Part shown: positions 1 to 4,920 of the stretch, piece after piece | How positions within the stretch are numbered: position 1 is the first letter of the stretch | Layout of the letters: every line of letters starts with the position of its first letter | Source: Collinsella sp. TF05-9AC | GTDB lineage: Bacteria; Actinomycetota; Coriobacteriia; Coriobacteriales; Coriobacteriaceae | DNA: 5,046 nt | Direction: 5' to 3' | Assembly: GCF_003438495.1 (NCBI RefSeq) | Contig: NZ_QSSH01000027.1 | Span: 1 to 5,046, forward strand | Program-made: the position numbers and the translations under genes | The notes under the pieces: model-generated | Seen by the model: the letters and a program-made list of their open reading frames with translations, nothing else | Told to the model about the DNA's origin: nothing | Database searches by the model: none

Positions 1-53
1 AAGGAAAGCACTTAATGTGCTTTCCGTCTTGCGCAGGACTGTAGAGCAGGAAA
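1..53 (-). repeat. Structured repeat, left copy (truncated by window edge)
   Basis: Read on the minus strand, this matches the element at 4732-4784. Positions 33-53 are the exact reverse complement of 4732-4752 (21 nt). Next comes a perfect 9-bp hairpin, GGAAAGCAC at 3-11 and GTGCTTTCC at 17-25, whose loop reads ATTAA on the minus strand. The right copy has the same loop and stem ends but three different central base pairs, each changed on both sides. The left copy is cut at position 1, so its far arm is not visible. The GC-rich stretch at about 66-95 loosely resembles the outer arm of the right copy and may be this copy's outer arm. Whether it acts as RNA, as a DNA cruciform, as a terminator or as a miniature mobile element cannot be told from one window. 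Confidence 0.8.
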
Positions 54-152
54 GTTCATATGCGCCGCCCGGCTCCCGCGGCTCTCAGGGGCATCTCTCA
101 TGCAAAAACTGTCGTGGGATAAAGTCCGAGGTCAATGGCGTTTTGTACCGAG
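54..152. other. Non-coding stretch, possible outer arm of left repeat
   Basis: No convincing gene lies here. Positions 66-95 are GC-rich, with a run of CCGG, CTCCCGC, GCTCTC and GGGGC blocks. That order also occurs, with changes, in the outer arm of the right-hand element (4804-4837). This suggests a diverged arm whose partner would lie to the left of the window. The remainder (96-152) shows no clear motif. Confidence 0.35.
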
Positions 153-183
153 AAATTCAAAAAAGTTGAAAATTCATTACATA
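153..183 (+). promoter_or_regulatory. A/T-rich UP-like element
   Basis: An A/T-rich block in an otherwise GC-rich genome sits directly upstream of the -35 box at 190-195. It contains the A-run at 159-164, two copies of AAATTCA (153-159, 170-176) and a small inverted repeat TTCAA (156-160) with TTGAA (166-170). Such tracts at this position commonly contact the RNA polymerase alpha C-terminal domain and raise promoter strength. The role is inferred from composition and position only. Confidence 0.45.
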
Positions 184-189
184 TTTGCG

Positions 190-218
190 TTGACTTTAGG
201 TAACTAAAGTTTCATACT
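190..218 (+). promoter_or_regulatory. Sigma-70-type promoter of the cstA leader
   Basis: TTGACT at 190-195 matches five of six bases of the -35 consensus. It is followed by a 17-bp spacer and CATACT at 213-218, a four-of-six -10 match. Transcription would start near 225, giving an untranslated leader of about 235 nt before the cstA start at 460. The A/T-rich tract just upstream supports this as the real promoter. A start here also places the short leader ORF and the terminator inside the transcript, as an attenuator requires. Confidence 0.65.
193..210. promoter_or_regulatory. Palindromic operator in the promoter spacer
   Basis: ACTTTAG (193-199) and CTAAAGT (204-210) form a perfect 7-bp inverted repeat around GTAA. 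The palindrome begins inside the -35 hexamer and fills most of the spacer, so a bound dimer would exclude RNA polymerase. TTTAGGTAACTAAA has some likeness to the TTAGGT half-sites of DtxR/MntR-type metal regulators, but the match is weak and no regulator gene is visible. Treat it as an operator for an unknown repressor. Confidence 0.45.
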
Positions 219-236
219 CCTTTTCAACCACTGGGG

Positions 237-265
237 GATGTGAACACGCACGGATCGTTCACATC
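237..265 (+). promoter_or_regulatory. Hairpin near the 5' end of the leader RNA
   Basis: GATGTGAAC (237-245) and GTTCACATC (257-265) are perfect 9-bp inverted repeats around an 11-nt loop, starting about 12 nt after the predicted transcription start. The GTGAAC strand (240-245) could instead pair with GTTCAC at 292-297, at the start of the leader ORF. It may therefore stabilise the 5' end, or tune translation of the leader peptide. It could also be a DNA operator. Confidence 0.5.
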
Positions 266-289
266 ATGATTGAAGAGGATTTCTTAGAC

Positions 290-334
290 ATGTTCACGCA
301 TCAGCTAAACATTATCAGCGTAGTAATTATCTGA
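290..334 (+). CDS. Ile/Val-rich attenuator leader peptide (14 aa)
   Basis: The ORF encodes MFTHQLNIISVVII and ends at TGA 332-334. Seven of the last nine residues are Leu, Ile or Val (L, I, I, V, V, I, I), much like the ilv operon leader peptides of enterobacteria. A Shine-Dalgarno-like AGAGGA at 274-279 lies 10 nt before the ATG. An in-frame ATG at 266 would give a 22-residue form but has no good ribosome-binding site at normal spacing. The codons include CTA and two consecutive GTA, unlike the C/G-ending codons favoured in cstA, which would sharpen stalling. The Ile/Val codons lie inside the loop of a hairpin (297-338), upstream of competing hairpins and a terminator. The expected role is a sensor: the ribosome stalls when charged Ile-tRNA or Val-tRNA is scarce. 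The peptide probably has no function of its own. Chance cannot be excluded for so short an ORF. Confidence 0.6.
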   Translation: MFTHQLNIISVVII

Positions 335-398
335 TGCGGGTTAGCACATACAGCTAGCCCGTACGATAACGGGCGGCTGATAAAGATGAGGGCCGTCG
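297..398 (+). promoter_or_regulatory. Attenuator with mutually exclusive hairpins
   Basis: Four stems can be drawn ahead of the terminator. H1 pairs 297-304 with 331-338 (8 bp, perfect) and encloses the Ile/Val codons. H2 pairs 338-345 with 353-360 (8 bp, one G-U). H3 pairs GCCCGT 357-362 with ACGGGC 369-374, extended by CAGC 351-354 with GCTG 376-379. A candidate antiterminator pairs 372-378 with 391-397 (7 bp, two G-U). H2 excludes H3, H3 excludes the antiterminator, and the antiterminator excludes the terminator. A ribosome at the stop codon would cover the 5' strand of H2, allowing H3 and the terminator to form. A ribosome stalled on the first Ile codons (311-316) would leave H2 free, block H3 and permit the antiterminator. 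Positions 312-319 are also exactly complementary to 376-383. The pairings are read directly from sequence; the switching model is inference, and the antiterminator is weaker than the terminator. Confidence 0.55.
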
Positions 399-424
399 AG
401 CGCAACCGACGGCCCTCATTTTTT
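386..424 (+). terminator. Intrinsic terminator in the cstA leader
   Basis: A perfect 13-bp stem (386-398 with 407-419) has an 8-nt loop and is followed at once by a run of T (about 419-424). It lies between the promoter and the cstA ribosome-binding site, 35 bp upstream of the start codon, so unconditional use would silence the gene. A terminator placed here, with no annotated gene before it but a leader ORF and alternative hairpins, is the hallmark of attenuation. The less exciting reading is the end of an independent small RNA (about 225-424). Confidence 0.88.
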
Positions 425-444
425 ATGTCTAGGAAGTTCTTTTT

Positions 445-453
445 AGAGGAGGA
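445..453 (+). promoter_or_regulatory. Ribosome-binding site of cstA
   Basis: AGAGGAGGA is a near-ideal Shine-Dalgarno with 6 nt between it and the ATG at 460. It lies outside the terminator hairpin, so control appears to act on transcription rather than by masking this site. Confidence 0.9.
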
Positions 454-459
454 AATGTA

Positions 460-2349
460 ATGAACGGAGTTTTGCTCATGGTTGTGGCCGCGGCGGTGCT
501 CGCCTGCGGCTATCTGGGCTATGGCCGCTGGCTGGCCAACAAGTGGGGCGTTGACAAAGAGGCCCTCACGCCGGCCAAGCGCATGAAGGACGGCAAGAGC
601 TTCTCGCCCGTCTCCGCCTTCACCGCGTTCTCGCACCAGTTCAGCTCGATCTGCGGTGCTGGCCCTGTCACGGGTACGATCGTCGCCATGGCCTTTGGCT
701 GGCTGCCCGTCGTGCTCTGGGTCCTCGTCGGCGGCATCTTCTTTGGTGCCGTCCACGACTTTGGTGCCCTGTACGCTTCGATGAAGAACAACGGCAAGTC
801 GCTCGCTCAGCTCATCGAGAAGTACATCGGCAAGACCGGCCGTCGCCTGTTCCTGCTGTTCTGCTGGCTGTTCTGCATCATCGTCATCGCCGCCTTCACC
901 GACATGGTCTGCAAGACGTTCATGTTCACCCCGGCCGTTGACGCTTCTGGTGCTGCTACCGGTGCCATCGACTTCACCAAGTCCTATGCCGCCGGCTGCG
1001 CTGGTACCATCTCCATCCTGTTCACCTTCGTCGCTATCGCCTTTGGTTGGGCTCAGAAGAAGTTCAGCCTCACCGGCGCTGCCGAGTTCGTCACCGGCGT
1101 TGTCCTCATGGTCCTCATGTTTGCCGTCGGTATGCAGTTTCCGGTCTACCTGGACAAGTTCCAGTGGTTCGCCGTCGTCATGGTCTACCTGGTCTTCGCT
1201 GGCGCTATGCCCATCCAGATGCTCAAGACCCCGCGTGACTACCTCACTTCCATCATGATGATCGTCATGATCGTCTGCGCTGTCCTCGGCATCGTTGTCC
1301 TGGGTGTTCACGGCCAGGCTACGATGACCGCTCCGGTCTTCACTGGCTTCTCTGGTGCCTCCGGCATGATGTTCCCGGTCCTGTTCGTCTCCGTCGCTTG
1401 CGGTGCTCTCTCCGGTTTCCACAGCCTCGTTTCTTCTGGTACCTCCTCCAAGCAGGTTGAGAAGGAGCAGGACGCCGTCAAGGTCGGTTACGGCGCTATG
1501 GTCGTCGAGTCCTTCGTCGGTATCCTTGCCATCATCGTTGCCGGCATCATGTTCTCCGACATGAACACCGCCGGTACCGGCGCCCTTAACGCCGGCGTCG
1601 CTTCCACCCCGTTCCAGATCTTTGCCGCTGGCATCTCCCGCGGTATGCAGGCCTTCGGTGTTGACGGCACGCTCGCAACCGTCTTCATGACCATGAACGT
1701 CTCCGCTCTGGCCCTGACCTCGCTCGATGCCGTCGCCCGCATCGCCCGCACCTCGTTCTCCGAGTTCTTTGCCCAGACCAACGACGCCCTGGCCATCGAG
1801 TCCAAGGCCGGCTACATGAAGGTCCTCGGCAACCCCTGGTTCGCCACGGTTGTCACCCTGCTTCCTGGTCTCGCCCTCGCTTTTGGTGGCTATGCCAACA
1901 TCTGGCCGCTCTTTGGTGCTTCCAACCAGCTGCTCGGCGGCATGACCATGATCACCCTCGCCGTGTTCTGCAAGTGCACCGGCCGCAAGGGTTGGATGCT
2001 CTACGTGCCCGTCGTCTTCCTGCTCTGCTGCACCTTCACCTCGCTGGTCCAGAGCGCCATGGGCTGCATGACCGCCGTCCAGGCCTACGGCTTCTTCGGT
2101 ACCATCCCGGCCACCGCTACCACGGCTGCCGTCTCCGTCGCCGCCACCAAGGGCCTGCAGCTCGTCTTCGCCGTCCTGCTGATGGTCCTGGGCCTCATCG
2201 TTGCCGTCAACTGCCTCAAGGAGTTCTTCGGCAAGGAGGCCGGTTCCATGCCCGACGAGGAGCCCGAGTGGTCCGAGATGGGCAAGGCCGAGTATGGCCG
2301 CGCCGCTGCCGCCGAGGCTCCTGCCGACGCCGAGGCCGCCAAGGCCTAG
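460..2349 (+). CDS. cstA: CstA-family carbon starvation protein / transporter
   Basis: A 629-residue polytopic membrane protein of the CstA family, which includes E. coli CstA (peptide and pyruvate uptake during starvation) and BtsT (a pyruvate/proton symporter). Family signatures are visible: a first membrane helix at about 3-21, KDGKSFSPV at 43-51, the core motif HQFSSICGAGP at 59-69, GAVHDFGALY at 96-105, CGALSGFHSLVSSGTSSKQ at 314-332 and WPLFGASNQLL at 482-492. Hydrophobic segments recur through to about 585. The C-terminus (about 590-629) is a hydrophilic tail rich in Glu and Ala. It is shorter than the roughly 700-residue E. coli proteins. The start is fixed by the strong Shine-Dalgarno at 445-453. 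Codon use is strongly biased to C- and G-ending codons, which suggests high expression. The gene has its own promoter, leader attenuator and terminator, so it is probably monocistronic. Peptide or pyruvate uptake is likely, but the substrate cannot be decided from sequence. Confidence 0.93.
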   Translation: MNGVLLMVVAAAVLACGYLGYGRWLANKWGVDKEALTPAKRMKDGKSFSPVSAFTAFSHQFSSICGAGPVTGTIVAMAFGWLPVVLWVLVGGIFFGAVHDFGALYASMKNNGKSLAQLIEKYIGKTGRRLFLLFCWLFCIIVIAAFTDMVCKTFMFTPAVDASGAATGAIDFTKSYAAGCAGTISILFTFVAIAFGWAQKKFSLTGAAEFVTGVVLMVLMFAVGMQFPVYLDKFQWFAVVMVYLVFAGAMPIQMLKTPRDYLTSIMMIVMIVCAVLGIVVLGVHGQATMTAPVFTGFSGASGMMFPVLFVSVACGALSGFHSLVSSGTSSKQVEKEQDAVKVGYGAMVVESFVGILAIIVAGIMFSDMNTAGTGALNAGVASTPFQIFAAGISRGMQAFGVDGTLATVFMTMNVSALALTSLDAVARIARTSFSEFFAQTNDALAIESKAGYMKVLGNPWFATVVTLLPGLALAFGGYANIWPLFGASNQLLGGMTMITLAVFCKCTGRKGWMLYVPVVFLLCCTFTSLVQSAMGCMTAVQAYGFFGTIPATATTAAVSVAATKGLQLVFAVLLMVLGLIVAVNCLKEFFGKEAGSMPDEEPEWSEMGKAEYGRAAAAEAPADAEAAKA

Positions 2350-2388
2350 TCGACCTGACGAGTTGAACGTCACATCTATATGACTCGG

Positions 2389-2428
2389 AAAGACCGGGTC
2401 CGCGACTTCGCGGGCTCGGTCTTTTTTT
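2389..2428 (+). terminator. Intrinsic terminator after cstA
   Basis: A 16-bp stem (2389-2404 with 2409-2424, two G-U pairs) has an ACTT loop and runs into seven T residues (2422-2428). It begins 40 nt after the cstA stop codon. It should separate cstA from the downstream Toprim gene. The A-run at the base of the stem gives partial termination potential on the other strand, but no convergent gene is present. Confidence 0.92.
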
Positions 2429-2429
2429 C

Positions 2430-2475
2430 ATGCAAAAGCGGGTGACGCTCGAGTGTTCTCGCAGATGTTTTGCAT
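2430..2475. repeat. Inverted repeat upstream of the Toprim gene
   Basis: ATGCAAAA (2430-2437) and TTTTGCAT (2468-2475) are perfect 8-bp inverted repeats, 30 bp apart, starting just after the cstA terminator. The right arm overlaps the proposed -35 region of the next gene. It could be a paired operator or a weak extended stem. Confidence 0.4.
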
Positions 2476-2499
2476 GGATAAGGGCGCGCGTTGTACCAT
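2470..2499 (+). promoter_or_regulatory. Weak candidate promoter of the Toprim gene
   Basis: TTGCAT (2470-2475) and TACCAT (2494-2499) are spaced by 18 bp and are both partial matches to the sigma-70 boxes. Transcription would begin near 2506, giving a leader under 30 nt before the GTG at 2534. A promoter is expected here because a strong terminator closes the previous gene, but this particular assignment is tentative. Confidence 0.25.
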
Positions 2500-2524
2500 A
2501 TGAACGTATATGTGTGCATATGAA
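2497..2524. repeat. CATATGAA direct repeat overlapping the start region
   Basis: CATATGAA occurs at 2497-2504 and 2517-2524, with starts exactly 20 bp apart, about two helical turns, so both copies face the same side of the DNA. Each contains the palindrome CATATG. The second copy overlaps the Shine-Dalgarno of the following gene. This spacing fits cooperative binding by a repressor, possibly the gene's own winged-helix protein, but that is inference. Confidence 0.4.
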
Positions 2525-2529
2525 AGGGG
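2522..2529 (+). promoter_or_regulatory. Ribosome-binding site that selects the GTG start
   Basis: GAAAGGGG lies 4 nt upstream of GTG 2534. The in-frame ATG at 2510 has no purine-rich site before it and would place this sequence inside the coding region. The GTG start therefore gives the better model (719 residues, beginning MAKTVYSDNQ). Confidence 0.65.
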
Positions 2530-2533
2530 CCCC

Positions 2534-4693
2534 GTGGCCAAGACGGTATATTCCGATAACCAACAAAATGTCGATGCTCTGGCTGAGCGTCTGAGCGGAC
2601 AAACGTCGCTTTCTGCCGAGCGGGCCAAGCTGGTTGCCTACGACCTGCTCTGCCGCAAGGCACTCAAGATCAAGTCGAGCGCGCTGGCACAGATTTTTCG
2701 CTCCGTGGATAAGGAGTGCGATACCAAGGCGATGCGCGATGAGCTTATCGCGGCAAAGATCGTGACCAAGATCGAGGGCAGCGGCATTAACGGCCGCCCG
2801 GCGTTCTATACCATCAATGCCGAGATTCATGATGCCCAGGAGCAGCCTGTCGAGGATTCCGTTGAGGCGCCTGCTGCGGAAGAAGTCGCCCCGCGTGAGC
2901 ATATCGATACTGACGAGCTGCTCGATGAGCATGTCGTGCGTGCCTTTACCGCCAAGGCGGGCCGAGGCGGCTTTGGCGGGGGCGGCAAGCGCGATGCGCA
3001 GCGCCGCGCTCAGCAGGAGCGATTCCGTCGCGCTGTGGCTCAAAAGGATGGGGCCGTTACCGATGTTGTCGAGAACGAGCCTGTCGCCGAGCCGCAGGAG
3101 CCTGTGAAAGAGGAAAAGTCCGCTGAGCCTCAGGAACCCAAGCGTTGTCGCGGTGCGCATTTTAAGGCCGAGCAGCAGGATGTTGTGCGCGAGGCCGAAG
3201 AGGCTGCCGAGGTTGCAGACGATTCCGAGAAGCCGGCCAAGAAGGCCTCAGGCTCGTGCCGTCCCGGTCGCGGCTTTGCAGGTCGCACGTACCCCGTAAA
3301 GCGTCAGGAGAAGGTTAATCAGGTTCCGGAGATGCGGGCCGAGAAGGCCGTGAAGCCTGCCGAGCCGGAAGTCCGTGAACAGAAGCCTGTTGATGAGCAG
3401 ACTGCGTCCGATACGGAGACTCAGGGCCAGCAGCCTGCGGTTGAACAGACGGGGGAGGGTACTTCGAGCAAGCCTCGCCGCCGCCGTCATCGTGGCGGTC
3501 GCGGCTCTAACGCTCAGGATGCCGCCGAGAATGTAGCGCCGCGCGACGAAGATGCGAAGGTGGATGCTCCAATGGAGCAGCCCAAGCGTCAGCCGGCGAA
3601 GGAGGGCAAGCCCGAACGTTCGCAGAAGCAGACGTCTACTTCGAAACGTGAGCGCAGTGTCCAAGGCGATTCTAAGCGCAAGTCTCAGAAGAAGCCCGAT
3701 TCTGCTGCAGCAGATACGGCTGCCCAGCAGACTGAGTCGACTACCCATGGCGAGGTTTCGGCGTTTGCCCTGGCACGCGTTCTGGGCAGGCAGCTGCTCA
3801 AGGTCGTCCCCACGCCCACGGCGCTCTCCAAAATTAAGGAACAGCAGACCCAGATCATTAAGGTCGAGGGCAAGGACAGCAAGAAAGCTCCACAGCGCGC
3901 CCAGCACAACGAGATGTCCAATCGCAAGATTGCCGAGGAAATCGCAATCATCCAGGCTTGGGTCGAGCAAAACCGCGGTGCCGATACTCCGGTTGCCTCG
4001 CGCCGCCAGCGCGCCTACCAGATTTTCAATGACGAAAAGGCTTTTGACGGCAAGCATGGCGAGCGCCTGATCAGGCGTATGACCGAAAAGGGCATCAGCA
4101 TGCAGGCGATTAAGGTCGCCCCCAACCGTCCGGTGCACTTTACGGGCTTCTTTACGCTGGGCGCCGACAAGCCGTTCATTATGGTCGAGAACCTGGATAC
4201 CTATGACGAGATCGTCAAGCTCCTGCGCGGACGTAAACATGCCAAGCTCTTTGGTACCAAGGTGGGCGGCGTAATCTTTGGCGGCGGCTGCAAGGCGAGC
4301 GTCTCGCACGCACTGGATGATTACCTGGCCGAGATCGGCTATCGCTTTACCTATATCTACTACGTGGGCGACATCGATCGCGAGGGTGCGCGCATCGTCG
4401 AGCAGGCCCGCAACGCCAACGTCGTTGAGATTCGCCTGCATGCCGGAATGTATCGCGCCATGCTTGCCGAGCATAAGCGCCGCGTGAAGGCCGGCGGCGC
4501 GTGCGAGCCCGCGGCTGCCAACCAGGGCGTGCCGCAGAACCTGGCGGCGACGATCAAGGATCTGCCCATGGTTACGCGCGTGCAGTTCCGCAACGTGCTG
4601 CGTGAGGGCGGACGCATTCCGCAGGAGATTCTGATGACCGCCGACTATCGGGATGGCGACTCGGGAAGCTTCGACCGCATGCTGAATAATTAG
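2534..4693 (+). CDS. Winged-helix/IDR/JetD-like (DUF2220) Toprim protein
   Basis: A 719-residue protein in three parts. Residues 1-95 look like a compact helical, winged-helix-like fold ending in GRPAFYTIN. Residues about 100-400 are low-complexity, rich in Glu, Lys, Pro, Ala and Gln, with a repeated AEPQEP (185-190, 197-202) and basic glycine patches GRGGFGGGGKR (143-153) and PRRRRHRGGRG (314-324) that suggest nucleic-acid binding. Residues about 460-719 carry a Toprim domain: Glu552 in MVENLDTYDE, the glycine turn GGGCK (583-587) and Asp613/Asp615 in YVGDIDREG (610-618), giving the acidic triad that binds metal in Toprim nucleases and topoisomerases. The order and spacing fit the C-terminal domain of JetD, the DNA-cleaving subunit of Wadjet plasmid-defence systems (DUF2220). 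The usual JetD N-terminal region is replaced here, and no jetA, jetB or jetC is in the window. A metal-dependent DNA nuclease or DNA-processing role is the best guess. Cytoplasmic: no signal peptide or membrane helix is seen. The specific function is unknown. Confidence 0.8.
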   Translation: MAKTVYSDNQQNVDALAERLSGQTSLSAERAKLVAYDLLCRKALKIKSSALAQIFRSVDKECDTKAMRDELIAAKIVTKIEGSGINGRPAFYTINAEIHDAQEQPVEDSVEAPAAEEVAPREHIDTDELLDEHVVRAFTAKAGRGGFGGGGKRDAQRRAQQERFRRAVAQKDGAVTDVVENEPVAEPQEPVKEEKSAEPQEPKRCRGAHFKAEQQDVVREAEEAAEVADDSEKPAKKASGSCRPGRGFAGRTYPVKRQEKVNQVPEMRAEKAVKPAEPEVREQKPVDEQTASDTETQGQQPAVEQTGEGTSSKPRRRRHRGGRGSNAQDAAENVAPRDEDAKVDAPMEQPKRQPAKEGKPERSQKQTSTSKRERSVQGDSKRKSQKKPDSAAADTAAQQTESTTHGEVSAFALARVLGRQLLKVVPTPTALSKIKEQQTQIIKVEGKDSKKAPQRAQHNEMSNRKIAEEIAIIQAWVEQNRGADTPVASRRQRAYQIFNDEKAFDGKHGERLIRRMTEKGISMQAIKVAPNRPVHFTGFFTLGADKPFIMVENLDTYDEIVKLLRGRKHAKLFGTKVGGVIFGGGCKASVSHALDDYLAEIGYRFTYIYYVGDIDREGARIVEQARNANVVEIRLHAGMYRAMLAEHKRRVKAGGACEPAAANQGVPQNLAATIKDLPMVTRVQFRNVLREGGRIPQEILMTADYRDGDSGSFDRMLNN

Positions 4694-4700
4694 TTCCGCC

Positions 4701-4837
4701 GGCCCCGGGAGAGCGGGGACACCGGCTTAGGTTTCCTGCTCTACAGTCCTGCTCACGACGGAGGCCACATTAAGTGGCCTCCTGTTCGTGCGGAACTCGC
4801 GATAAACCTAAGCCGGTGTCCCCGCTCTCCCGGGGCC
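4701..4837 (+). repeat. Large inverted-repeat element, right copy
   Basis: Positions 4701-4734 and 4804-4837 are perfect 34-bp reverse complements. They enclose 69 nt containing a 9-bp hairpin, GGAGGCCAC (4760-4768) and GTGGCCTCC (4774-4782) with loop ATTAA. That stem is extended by CACGA (4754-4758) with TCGTG (4786-4790) across a small bulge. The segment 4732-4752 recurs exactly, on the opposite strand, at 33-53. The structure begins 7 nt after the Toprim gene's stop codon and must fold strongly if transcribed, so it may end or protect that mRNA, although no T-run follows the right arm. There is no ORF inside, hence a miniature element or a structured RNA rather than an insertion sequence. 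The family was not recognised. Confidence 0.88.
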
Positions 4838-4920
4838 TGTGGTTACTTGGTTGTTGCATACGGCTCGCTTTTCGGAACTGGGCTGATAATTCTAGATGTA
4901 AGGCGCTCTTGGTTGATATG
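4838..4920. other. Intergenic spacer without a recognisable gene
   Basis: No ORF or RNA gene is evident. GATAAT at 4885-4890 resembles a -10 box, but no -35 box lies at proper spacing, so a promoter is not called. Confidence 0.5.

Noticed and set aside
60..122. A 20-codon ORF starting at ATG 60 behind an AGGAAAG sequence
   Set aside because: The apparent ribosome-binding site belongs to the conserved repeat (33-53), and the product has no leader-like or gene-like character. It lies upstream of the promoter at 190-218.
239..263. A CRP-like site (TGTGA ... TCACA) upstream of cstA, as in E. coli
   Set aside because: The half-sites are about 15 bp apart rather than 6, lie downstream of the likely transcription start, and are better explained by the 9-bp hairpin in the leader RNA.
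266..334. The longer 22-residue version of the leader peptide from ATG 266
   Set aside because: It is in the same frame, but the only purine-rich sequence before it (about 233-238) is some 28 nt away. ATG 290 has a usable Shine-Dalgarno. Not excluded if the 237-265 hairpin brings the distant site close.
301..2373. A 690-codon open frame on the minus strand opposite cstA
   Set aside because: Its product is a repetitive Gly/Asp/Glu/His-rich sequence without domains, the typical shadow of a GC-biased gene whose third positions are mostly C or G. No ribosome-binding site or promoter supports it, and cstA on the other strand is certain.
2510..2533. ATG at 2510 as the start of the Toprim gene
   Set aside because: No Shine-Dalgarno precedes it, and the purine-rich GAAAGGGG at 2522-2529 would fall inside the coding region. 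GTG 2534 is better placed.
3248..4474. A 408-codon open frame on the minus strand opposite the Toprim gene
   Set aside because: The translation is Leu/Arg-rich without recognisable motifs, and the plus strand carries the conserved Toprim residues over the same bases.
2534..4693. A complete Wadjet defence system
   Set aside because: Only a JetD-like Toprim domain is present. No JetA, JetB or SMC-like JetC is encoded in the window, and 353 bp downstream carry no gene.
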